A program made the position numbers and the translations under genes. The notes under the pieces were generated by a model that worked only from the letters and a program-made list of their open reading frames with translations, was not told where the DNA came from and made no database searches. From Carnobacterium sp. 17-4 (GTDB lineage: Bacteria > Bacillota > Bacilli > Lactobacillales > Carnobacteriaceae): a stretch of 64,000 bases of DNA. Positions 25,088-32,644 of the stretch are shown here, piece after piece; the first letter of the stretch is position 1, and each line of letters begins with the position of its first letter. Where the stretch lies: contig NC_015391.1 of NCBI RefSeq assembly GCF_000195575.1, positions 1,848,363-1,912,362 on the forward strand, in the 5' to 3' direction.

Positions 25088-25741
25088 ATGGCGAAAAAAA
25101 GATTGTTTGACGAAAATGGTAACGAGGTTAAAGGTAAAATCAAGAAACCTTTTTACAAAAAAGTTTGGTTTTGGGCAGTTGTAGTTATCCTTATAGGTGC
25201 TTTTGGTAGTATGGGTGGCGAAGACGAAGTCGCTGAGAGCAATGCTGCTGCAGTACCTAGCGAGAAAAAAGTAGAAACAACTGAAGCTACTACAGAAGAA
25301 TCTGCTCCAGCTGAAGAAGAAGCCGCACCAGCCGTTGAAGCTTATGCAGTCGGAGAAGAAGTAAGTGTTGGAGATGTTACGTATGTAGTTAAAGATATAC
25401 AAACGGCAACTAATGTTGGTGGAGAATTTGGTGAGAATTCAAAAGGAACTTACTTAATTATCGATATCTCTGTTACAAATAATGGTTCTGAAGCTTTAAC
25501 TGTTAGTGATGACTTTTTCACACTTTTAAATGACGGTAAAACATATGAGTCTGATGCTACAGCTGGTATTTACGCCAATGAAACCAACTCTTTCTTTTTA
25601 GAATCAATTAATCCTGATTTGACAATGGATGGTAAGGTTGTATTCGACGTATCGGATGCTGTAATCGAATCTTCATCAAAACAATTACAAGTAGCAACTG
25701 GTTTCTGGAGTACCGAAACTGAATTGATTAACTTACAATAA
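25088..25741 (+). CDS. DUF4352 domain protein, membrane-anchored
   Basis: A 217-residue protein. A basic N-terminus (MAKKRLFDENGNEVKGKIKK) is followed by one membrane segment (about 26-43, VWFWAVVVILIGAF), a low-complexity Glu/Ala/Thr linker (about 46-84), and a C-terminal Ig-like DUF4352 domain (about 88-215, with TYLIIDISVTNNG). The domain should face outward. DUF4352 proteins are often cargo of phages and islands, which suits its place between the tRNA repeats. The start follows TTGGAGGA. Confidence 0.8.
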   Translation: MAKKRLFDENGNEVKGKIKKPFYKKVWFWAVVVILIGAFGSMGGEDEVAESNAAAVPSEKKVETTEATTEESAPAEEEAAPAVEAYAVGEEVSVGDVTYVVKDIQTATNVGGEFGENSKGTYLIIDISVTNNGSEALTVSDDFFTLLNDGKTYESDATAGIYANETNSFFLESINPDLTMDGKVVFDVSDAVIESSSKQLQVATGFWSTETELINLQ

Positions 25742-25748
25742 CAAAATA

Positions 25749-25790
25749 AAAAAAGCACCACTCTCCCCGACCAAAGTTTGAGTGGTGCAA
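25749..25790 (-). terminator. Terminator-like hairpin reading on the minus strand
   Basis: GCACCACTC pairs with GAGTGGTGC around a long loop. The T tract is on the minus strand (plus-strand A run 25746-25753), so it terminates leftward transcription, where no complete gene now exists. It can still act as a weaker terminator for the DUF4352 gene. Confidence 0.6.
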
Positions 25791-25997
25791 CAGTTATGGA
25801 CCCTACTAAAGGCCTTTTTTTCTTACTTTTATATTAGCATAAAAGAGATGTTGAAACCATGCTCTTTTTGTAAGCCCCACCCGGCTATCAAAAGGGTAAT
25901 AAAAAATAATGAAAACTACTAAAACAAAACACCAAAATATTTTCAAAATGGAACAAACTGTTTCAATTAACACCCAAATAGATAAAAAAATTCTAAG

Positions 25998-26018
25998 TCG
26001 GAACTTTATCGGAACTTT
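25998..26018. repeat. Tandem TCGGAACTTT direct repeat (possible integrase arm site)
   Basis: TCGGAACTTT occurs at 25998-26007 and 26009-26018, an 11-bp period, 65 bp from the right tRNA repeat. Short direct repeats spaced by one helical turn beside att sites are typical of arm-type integrase binding sites. No integrase is present to support it. Confidence 0.35.
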
Positions 26019-26037
26019 TCCAAAAAAATAGGCATTC

Positions 26038-26056
26038 AAGAAGTTACACACTTCTT
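26038..26056 (-). terminator. Probable terminator of the tRNA-Leu transcript
   Basis: On the minus strand AAGAAGT pairs with ACTTCTT around GTGTA. A T run follows about 8 nt further on. Confidence 0.45.
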
Positions 26057-26082
26057 AGAGGCCTTATAAACCTTGATATATC

Positions 26083-26109
26083 AATGCGGCCGAGAAGAGT
26101 CGAACTTCC
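26083..26109 (-). repeat. Right copy of the 27-bp repeat (tRNA 3' end)
   Basis: Identical to 24765-24791. It is the functional copy inside the tRNA gene. Confidence 0.8.
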
Positions 26110-26168
26110 ACCAGGGTTACCCTGACCAGCCCCTCAAGCTGGCGCGTCTACCATTCCGCCACGACCGC
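26085..26168 (-). tRNA. tRNA-Leu (anticodon GAG)
   Basis: An 84-nt class II tRNA. The acceptor stem GCGGTCG pairs with CGGCCGC (one T-G pair), with discriminator A. The anticodon stem CCAGC/GCTGG holds the loop TTGAGGG, giving anticodon GAG, which reads CUC/CUU leucine codons. A long variable arm CAGGGTAACCCTG and the T loop TTCGACT are present. The 3' CCA is not encoded. The 3' end is the right copy of the islet repeat. Confidence 0.95.
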
Positions 26169-26185
26169 TTATGATCACAAAGACT

Positions 26186-26214
26186 ATTATATCAATGCAT
26201 TAATCAATTGTAAA
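26186..26214 (-). promoter_or_regulatory. Promoter of tRNA-Leu
   Basis: On the minus strand a -35 TTTACA (26209-26214) and a perfect -10 TATAAT (26186-26191) are 17 bp apart, with the mature 5' end 17 nt after the -10. Confidence 0.75.
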
Positions 26215-26393
26215 GGTTTGTTGAAATCTCTTTTTTGTAAAAGATCCCGCCAATATCCTGGCTAAACATATTTTTTTATTCCTCTTTCTTTCCACTTACC
26301 AATAATGAATACTTACTCACGTTTTGCGATATTATCGTCTTTTGCATTTGAAGTTATTTAGTAGAGTAATAATAAAGTGTGTTATTGAGAGGA

Positions 26394-26422
26394 TTGCGCC
26401 TTTTCTATTTTTGTTTTATGAT
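26394..26422 (+). promoter_or_regulatory. Promoter of the DUF6241 gene
   Basis: A -35 TTGCGC (26394-26399) and a -10 TATGAT (26417-26422) are 17 bp apart. Confidence 0.5.
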
Positions 26423-26478
26423 GAATAGACCGAACCAAAATCTAATTGGTATACATAACATACAAGGAGGATATTGAT

Positions 26479-26967
26479 TTGAAAAAAATTATAATCGGCA
26501 TAGTCGTAGCACTTGCGATAGGCGGAATGGTGTTTGTATCCTTTCCAATGATTGAAAACGCAAGAGAGAACTTAGTAGAGGAATCAGCGCGTCACCTAAC
26601 GAAAGAATCCGAAGCAGAACCACAACCATTGGCAATTGTTGACGACGAACCATATAAAAACAATGAAGCGGGATTCATGCAGAGAATTCATGATATGACG
26701 CACCAAAAAGTATATGCTAATGACAAATGGGGCGCACTAGAAGCAAACGAAGAAAATATTACTATGATGCTATCTTTATTAGATGAAAATGAATATGACG
26801 ACGAAGACTATTACCGTGAAGTCTTGACTACATGGAAAGATGGCGACTTTTCAAACGCAGTTGAAGTACATAATAAGATATGGCGTGCACAAGACGGTTC
26901 AATCGGGAAAGCAAAACGATTGTTAACCACGGAGGAAGAACAATTATTTGTTGAAAATAACTTTTAA
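26479..26967 (+). CDS. DUF6241 domain protein with N-terminal membrane anchor
   Basis: A 162-residue protein beginning LKKIIIGIVVALAIGGMVFV, a single membrane anchor or uncleaved signal. The rest is the DUF6241 pattern: FMQRIHDMTHQKVYANDKWG, then HNKIWRAQDGSIGKA and the end LTTEEEQLFVENNF. The function is unknown. The start is TTG at 26479, 9 nt after AAGGAGG; an upstream in-frame ATG would read through the ribosome site. It lies next to the tRNA-bounded islet and may be part of the same accessory zone. Confidence 0.75.
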   Translation: MKKIIIGIVVALAIGGMVFVSFPMIENARENLVEESARHLTKESEAEPQPLAIVDDEPYKNNEAGFMQRIHDMTHQKVYANDKWGALEANEENITMMLSLLDENEYDDEDYYREVLTTWKDGDFSNAVEVHNKIWRAQDGSIGKAKRLLTTEEEQLFVENNF

Positions 26968-27130
26968 GTCGGATTAATTTCCGGCTTATTTTTTTACCTT
27001 ATTCTATTACTTTTATACTCCTTTGATTAAAACGGCAAAATAGTAGCGTAGTTAAACATACTAAATCATCAAGTAAACATACACTTATGTAATCGTAAGA
27101 TATTCTTTGATGATTAAAAGTCAAAAACTT

Positions 27131-27169
27131 TTGACATTACAAAAAAAATTATTTATAGTTTGAACTATA
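27131..27169 (+). promoter_or_regulatory. Promoter with palindromic operator over the -10 for the membrane protein/XRE pair
   Basis: A perfect -35 TTGACA (27131-27136) and a -10 TATAGT (27154-27159) are 17 bp apart. The -10 starts a perfect 16-bp inverted repeat TATAGTT-TG-AACTATA (27154-27169). This is where a repressor would block transcription, and the XRE protein encoded in the same operon is the natural candidate. Confidence 0.65.
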
Positions 27170-27212
27170 AAATGTAAAAAGTATTTGACATATCATTTAA
27201 GGAGGAATTATT

Positions 27213-27578
27213 ATGAATATCGGTCAATTTGGTTATTTTATCTCTTTTGTACTTTTAACTTTAGTCCTATGGGTCTCATCCATTTATGGTGCTTACGCCG
27301 TTTACTATGCCTACTTCAAGTCAAAAGATGAACGCCAAAAATTTATTGTTCTACGCAGCACAGCTCATGCTTTTAGTATACTGCTCATTTTTTATCTCAG
27401 CTATTACATCCTACAACTTATTGTAACTGCTGCTAATGTAAATCAACTAACTAGTCTTTGGAACCTACTTCATTTTGGAATAGCAGCTTCTAATCCTTCT
27501 ATTAGTGTAGTCTCTGCAATGATGAGTGTCTTAGGAATCTGCTTATTTATCAACAAGAGAAAAGCAGGCGGAGACTAA
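27213..27578 (+). CDS. Small membrane protein cotranscribed with an XRE regulator
   Basis: A 121-residue integral membrane protein with about three hydrophobic segments (about 8-32, 50-72 and 92-112) and no family I recognise. Its stop codon overlaps the start of the XRE gene (TAATG), so the two are translationally coupled. Pairs of a small membrane protein and a YdcN-like repressor recur in Firmicutes, often without known function; a stress- or signal-responsive module is a guess. AAGGAGG precedes the start. Confidence 0.75.
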   Translation: MNIGQFGYFISFVLLTLVLWVSSIYGAYAVYYAYFKSKDERQKFIVLRSTAHAFSILLIFYLSYYILQLIVTAANVNQLTSLWNLLHFGIAASNPSISVVSAMMSVLGICLFINKRKAGGD

Positions 27579-27769
27579 TGCAAAATAAAATTGAACAATT
27601 ACGTAAAGATAAAGGGCTGACACAAGCTGACTTAGCAAAAGCCTGTAATGTAACCCGCCAAACTGTCAATGCTATCGAAAACAATAAATATGACCCTACT
27701 CTACAATTGGCCTTTTCATTATCTAAAATACTGAACACCGAAGTTGATAAGCTCTTTACTCCAGACTGA
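27578..27769 (+). CDS. XRE family helix-turn-helix regulator
   Basis: A 63-residue single-domain HTH_3 protein: LRKDKGLTQADLAKACNVTR followed by QTVNAIENNKYDPTLQLAF. This minimal type lacks a sensor domain, so its signal may come from the upstream membrane protein. Its likely operator is the palindrome over the -10 of its own operon. Its start overlaps the preceding stop codon. Confidence 0.85.
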   Translation: MQNKIEQLRKDKGLTQADLAKACNVTRQTVNAIENNKYDPTLQLAFSLSKILNTEVDKLFTPD

Positions 27770-27804
27770 ATAGAATAGTTTCTCATAGATATTCAGTCTG
27801 GAGT
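27758..27804. terminator. 15-bp hairpin overlapping the end of the XRE gene
   Basis: ACTCCAGACTGAATA (27758-27772, including the stop codon) is exactly repeated in inverse at 27790-27804 around a 17-nt loop. The T tract is weak, so it may act as a transcript-end stabiliser as well as a terminator. Confidence 0.65.
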
Positions 27805-28033
27805 AATACTCCTTTAATTATTCTGTCTATCAGACGCTTTTATTTCCCGGTAGCTTTCTATTGCTTTATGCTTTATGGTATGATTAAAGGTACCTACTAT
27901 CCCAGTTGAGAAAGTTGCAAAGGATTGAAGAAATTAATTTTAGCGACAGAGGCCGCTATTAAATTCTCTGATAGATAGATAATCAGAACTAGGTATGAAG
28001 GTTTAAAAAACGAGTTTTAGAAAGGTGATATAA

Positions 28034-28345
28034 TTGGATTTTAAAGAGTTCGAAGCGTATCTAGACGCTAATTTGGGAAGTAAAAGTATATTTTTTGAAA
28101 AAGCTATGGATGATCAAATTAGACGTAATGGCAGAAGAGCACCCGCAAAAAGATGGAATGAAGCAAAATTAGAACGAGCAGTTAATAGAATGTGGACAGA
28201 TATCGTTAGAAGTATCTATGATAAATTCAAAACAACGATTAACACTAAGTCTTCTGACCCTTATCAAGCTTGGATTGAATTTTTTGAAAAGAATGAAGCT
28301 TTGGAAAACTTAGATGAAATGATGAATGATCTAGAATTCGAATAA
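28034..28345 (+). CDS. Hypothetical protein, 103 residues, charged and helical
   Basis: I do not recognise this protein. It is soluble and looks mostly alpha-helical. It has a basic middle (IRRNGRRAPAKRWNEAKLERAVNRMW) and an acidic C-terminus (NEALENLDEMMNDLEFE). The basic stretch could bind nucleic acid, but nothing proves it. The start is TTG at 28034 behind AAAGGTGA. The 264-bp leader contains a -10-like TATGAT (27877-27882) and two small hairpins (TAGCG/CGCTA and CTGAT/ATCAG). Confidence 0.6.
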   Translation: MDFKEFEAYLDANLGSKSIFFEKAMDDQIRRNGRRAPAKRWNEAKLERAVNRMWTDIVRSIYDKFKTTINTKSSDPYQAWIEFFEKNEALENLDEMMNDLEFE

Positions 28346-28389
28346 CGATATATTTTTAAAATAGTTTAATGGAGTCACCATCTGCATAT

Positions 28390-28423
28390 AAAAAGAGTTC
28401 TGACATTTGTCAGAACTCTTTTT
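28390..28423. terminator. Bidirectional terminator after groEL
   Basis: AAAAAGAGTTCTGAC pairs perfectly with GTCAGAACTCTTTTT around a 4-nt loop. Confidence 0.9.
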
Positions 28424-28464
28424 TTGTGTAATTTAATTTCTGTTTAAGTCTCAAGATAATGAGC

Positions 28465-30111
<1,647 letters not shown>

Positions 30112-30142
30112 TTAGTTTGTTCATTTGTTTTTATTTATCTGA

Positions 30143-30427
30143 TTAATCTATGACTGCAACGATATCGTGCTCTTTGACCACTAAATATTCTTTTCCGTCG
30201 TACTTCACTTCTGTTCCAGCGTATTTTTCAAATAATACGGTGTCGCCTACTTTAACTGACAAAGCTAATGTCGATCCGTTTTCTAAAACGCGACCTTCCC
30301 CAACAGCTATTACAGAACCTGTTTGAGGTTTTTCTTGAGCTGAACCCGGTAAAACAATACCACTGATTGTTTTTTCTTCTTCTTTAGCAACTTCAATGAT
30401 GACACGATCTCCTAATGGTTTTAACAC
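30143..30427 (-). CDS. groES: Co-chaperonin GroES (10 kDa)
   Basis: A 94-residue lid protein for GroEL, full length, starting [12 protein letters not shown], with the mobile loop [17 protein letters not shown] and the later [24 protein letters not shown]. The start codon is GTG at 30427, following GGAGGG. It is the first gene of the operon, with a CIRCE element 34 nt upstream. Confidence 0.97.
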   Translation of the reverse strand: MLKPLGDRVIIEVAKEEEKTISGIVLPGSAQEKPQTGSVIAVGEGRVLENGSTLALSVKVGDTVLFEKYAGTEVKYDGKEYLVVKEHDIVAVID

Positions 30428-30460
30428 GTAAATCCCTCCATCTAAATTATTTCTTCATTT

Positions 30461-30487
30461 TTAGCACTCAAACATATCAAGTGCTAA
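30461..30487 (-). promoter_or_regulatory. CIRCE element (HrcA operator) of groESL
   Basis: TTAGCACTC (30461-30469), a 9-bp spacer and AAGTGCTAA (30479-30487). The CIRCE consensus is TTAGCACTC-N9-GAGTGCTAA, so only one base differs. It lies between the AT-rich promoter region and the groES start, as usual for HrcA repression. Confidence 0.93.
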
Positions 30488-30778
30488 ACTACTTCTTTAT
30501 AATAACAAATATAAAAAAGATTGCAAGAATTTTCATCTTGATTTCTATTCCTTTTTAAGTAGGAATCGTTATATTGAAAAGGATTCGGTGCCATCTATTG
30601 CTATACCCCTTTTTACACCTTTTATGTTATACTGAAAAGCGAAGTTATTTTCAGTTTACATAGATTAGAGTCGGCTTCTTTATTAGAATTTTTTTCTATT
30701 AGATACTATGGTCGCTATCTACTAAACTGTATATAAACGAGTGTACACTATCTCGAAAAAAAAGAAGGTTTTAATTAT
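30488..30778. other. Divergent groESL/CPBP intergenic region
   Basis: Besides the CIRCE element, the region holds a minus-strand TTGCAA with AT-rich -10 sequences (about 30500-30530) for groESL. It ends with the GAAGG site of the CPBP gene. I see no further gene or structured element in it. Confidence 0.4.
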
Positions 30779-31429
30779 ATGAAGAAACTTACGAGTCACA
30801 CATCGATTTTAATTATTTTATTTTATTTAATTGCTCAATTTTTACCGGTCATCATTATTTCCCTAGCTCCAAAAAATTTACAGACTGAAGCTTCCGTTTA
30901 TGGGACGATTTTTAGTTTTACTTTAGGCGCAGCAGTTATGCTCTTACTTAATCGAAAATCTACCATACGAAATTCTTTGACATTAAGCCCATCATTACCT
31001 AGAAAGAGTGTTATCTATTGGGGTATTGCCGGAATCCCTCTGGTGCTACTCGCTCAATACATCGCAAATTTAATTGAAATTTTACTATTAGGAATTCCAA
31101 TAGATTCTGTTAATACTCAAAATATACTAGTGTTCGTTGATAATTATCCAATTTACATAATTGTTGTCTCTATTATGGGACCAATTATGGAAGAATTTGT
31201 CTTCAGAAAAGTTATTTTTGGTTTTTTATATGATCTCACTGGTGGAATAGGTGCTGCGGTGATCAGTTCTCTTATCTTTGCTTTCATGCATTTTGATGGA
31301 CATATTTTATTGTACTCTGCTATGGCTTTTGTCTTTTGTTTTCTATATAGTAAAACTAAAAATATTGCCACTCCCATTATCACCCATATTATTATGAACA
31401 CAGTAGTTATATTAGTAAATTTATTATAA
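30779..31429 (+). CDS. CPBP family intramembrane metalloprotease (YdiL-like)
   Basis: A 216-residue membrane protein of the CAAX protease/bacteriocin-processing (CPBP, Abi) family. The catalytic motifs EEFVFR (about 138-143) and FAFMHFD (about 168) lie in hydrophobic segments. The B. subtilis counterpart YdiL sits next to groESL, as here, so this is the syntenic orthologue. Substrates are unknown; relatives act in bacteriocin immunity or prenyl-protein processing. Confidence 0.87.
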   Translation: MKKLTSHTSILIILFYLIAQFLPVIIISLAPKNLQTEASVYGTIFSFTLGAAVMLLLNRKSTIRNSLTLSPSLPRKSVIYWGIAGIPLVLLAQYIANLIEILLLGIPIDSVNTQNILVFVDNYPIYIIVVSIMGPIMEEFVFRKVIFGFLYDLTGGIGAAVISSLIFAFMHFDGHILLYSAMAFVFCFLYSKTKNIATPIITHIIMNTVVILVNLL

Positions 31430-31461
31430 GTATGTGCTAAGTGTTAGAAAGGAATTTTCAC

Positions 31462-31668
31462 TTGATAAATAAACGTAATTTTATAATGCAAATTGTTTTT
31501 ACTTACTTGATGTCAGGAGTATTCATCTGGTTTGCGATCAGTTCTGTACAGGATGCCGGTTGGACATTTTTTTCTGTCCTTTATGTCGTTTTTTCTACAA
31601 GTTATTTCGTTAGAGCTTCAAAAATACTTGAAGTATACTTTAAAATAAAAAAAGGACCCAAACCATAA
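31462..31668 (+). CDS. DUF4305/YdiK-like small membrane protein
   Basis: A 68-residue protein with two hydrophobic segments (about 8-28 and 32-50) and a basic tail ending KKGPKP. Its place between the CPBP gene and rex matches B. subtilis ydiK, a protein of similar size; identity is inferred from synteny and shape. The start is TTG at 31462, 8 nt after AAAGGA. A GTG at 31441 overlaps the upstream region and lacks a ribosome site. Confidence 0.65.
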   Translation: MINKRNFIMQIVFTYLMSGVFIWFAISSVQDAGWTFFSVLYVVFSTSYFVRASKILEVYFKIKKGPKP

Positions 31669-31688
31669 ACGGTTTGGGCTCTTTTTTT
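31647..31688. terminator. Bidirectional terminator between ydiK-like gene and rex
   Basis: CCCAAACC pairs with GGTTTGGG around a 6-nt loop, with A and T tracts outside. Confidence 0.85.
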
Positions 31689-32328
31689 ACTCATTTTCTG
31701 GTTTGTAATGATCTAAGAAATAAATCAATGTTTGCAGTTCATTTGTCAAATCAACGTTTTGAACTCTCACATTGTCTGGTACAGATATTCTAATAGGAGT
31801 AAAATTCAAAATTCCTCTTACATTTGCTTCAACTAAACTATCTACAGTTGCTTGTGCTACATCTGATGGAATAGTGATGATCACAATTTCTATCTGTTGA
31901 ATTTTCAATTGTTCAACCATATCATTCATATGATAAATAGGAACACCACTTAAAATAGTGCCAACAATTTCTTCATTTATATCAAAAGCTGCACTTATTC
32001 GCATGTTGTTGCTTTGATGAAAGTTGTAATTCAATAAAGCATGTCCTAAATTCCCTACTCCGATTAAGGCAACATTGGTTAATCGGTCTTGTTTAAGTGT
32101 TTTGCTAAAGAAATTCATTAAATCTTCAACATCGTATCCGTATCCTCTTTTTCCTAAAGCACCAAAATAAGAGAAGTCTCTTCGAATTGTTGCACTATCC
32201 ACTTTAATAGCGTCGCTCAATTCTGTTGAAGAAACACGTACTTTTCCGGAATCATGTAAGAATCGCAAATAGCGATAATATATCGGCAATCGCCTAGCCG
32301 TTGCATTGGGTATTTTCTTCTCTACCAT
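31687..32328 (-). CDS. rex: Redox-sensing transcriptional repressor Rex
   Basis: A 213-residue NADH/NAD+ sensor. The N-terminal winged helix (about 1-80) includes [12 protein letters not shown] and [23 protein letters not shown]. The Rossmann domain includes [14 protein letters not shown] (about 88-101). Rex represses fermentation and anaerobic genes when NADH is low. The start at 32328 follows GGAGG; the frame starting at 32349 includes that site. It is divergent from the ABC-F gene, as in B. subtilis, where rex and ydiF are also close. Confidence 0.95.
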   Translation of the reverse strand: MVEKKIPNATARRLPIYYRYLRFLHDSGKVRVSSTELSDAIKVDSATIRRDFSYFGALGKRGYGYDVEDLMNFFSKTLKQDRLTNVALIGVGNLGHALLNYNFHQSNNMRISAAFDINEEIVGTILSGVPIYHMNDMVEQLKIQQIEIVIITIPSDVAQATVDSLVEANVRGILNFTPIRISVPDNVRVQNVDLTNELQTLIYFLDHYKPENE

Positions 32329-32526
32329 TCTTTTTCCTCCATCAGTCATTAGTCTACTTTCTTGATTGATTTGTTGTTTCTTTTCACAAGCAAATCGCTA
32401 TATCTTTTTCTTCACAATCTTTTTTTAGTGAACGTTCTTATTATATCATTTTTTAGTTTTAATACTACCACTAATTTCAAAAAATAATAATAAGCATTTT
32501 TCGCTCTATTTATCATCTTATCAAAA

Positions 32527-32546
32527 TTCACAAGAAAGATTGTGAA
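32527..32546. promoter_or_regulatory. TTCACAA-N6-TTGTGAA inverted repeat upstream of the ABC-F gene
   Basis: A perfect 7-bp inverted repeat lies between divergent rex and ABC-F. Its half-sites are the Rex half-site sequence (TTGTGAA/TTCACAA) but in the opposite order to the usual Rex operator. Further TTCACAA half-sites occur near 32387 and 32411. Rex autoregulation is possible but unproven. Confidence 0.35.
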
Positions 32547-32588
32547 GCCGCTTCTAAAAAGTTAGCATTTATTGGATTGTAATTTCCC

Positions 32589-32616
32589 TTGACCTCGATA
32601 TGTGCTAAACTATTAT
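32589..32616 (+). promoter_or_regulatory. Promoter of the ABC-F gene
   Basis: A -35 TTGACC (32589-32594) and a -10 TATTAT (32611-32616) are separated by 16 bp, about 28 nt before the start. Confidence 0.55.
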
Positions 32617-32644
32617 TGAGAATGATGAAATGAGGACCAAAACT

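Larger units (their letters stand above)
24765..26109. mobile_element. Candidate tRNA-Leu-integrated islet bounded by a 27-bp direct repeat
   Basis: The 27 bp at 26083-26109 (the 3' end of tRNA-Leu(GAG) plus 2 bp) recur exactly and in the same orientation at 24765-24791. This is the arrangement left when an element integrates at a tRNA 3' end and restores the gene. The 1.3 kb between holds one DUF4352 gene, a minus-strand terminator and a tandem TCGGAACTTT pair that resembles integrase arm sites. There is no integrase, so it would be a remnant or a passenger mobilised in trans. Confidence 0.5.

Noticed and set aside
25806-26051. An 81-codon minus-strand frame inside the tRNA-bounded islet, considered as an integrase remnant
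   Set aside because: No ribosome site and no recognisable integrase motif (no H-x-L-R-H or catalytic Tyr context). Its hydrophobic look comes from AT-rich codons.
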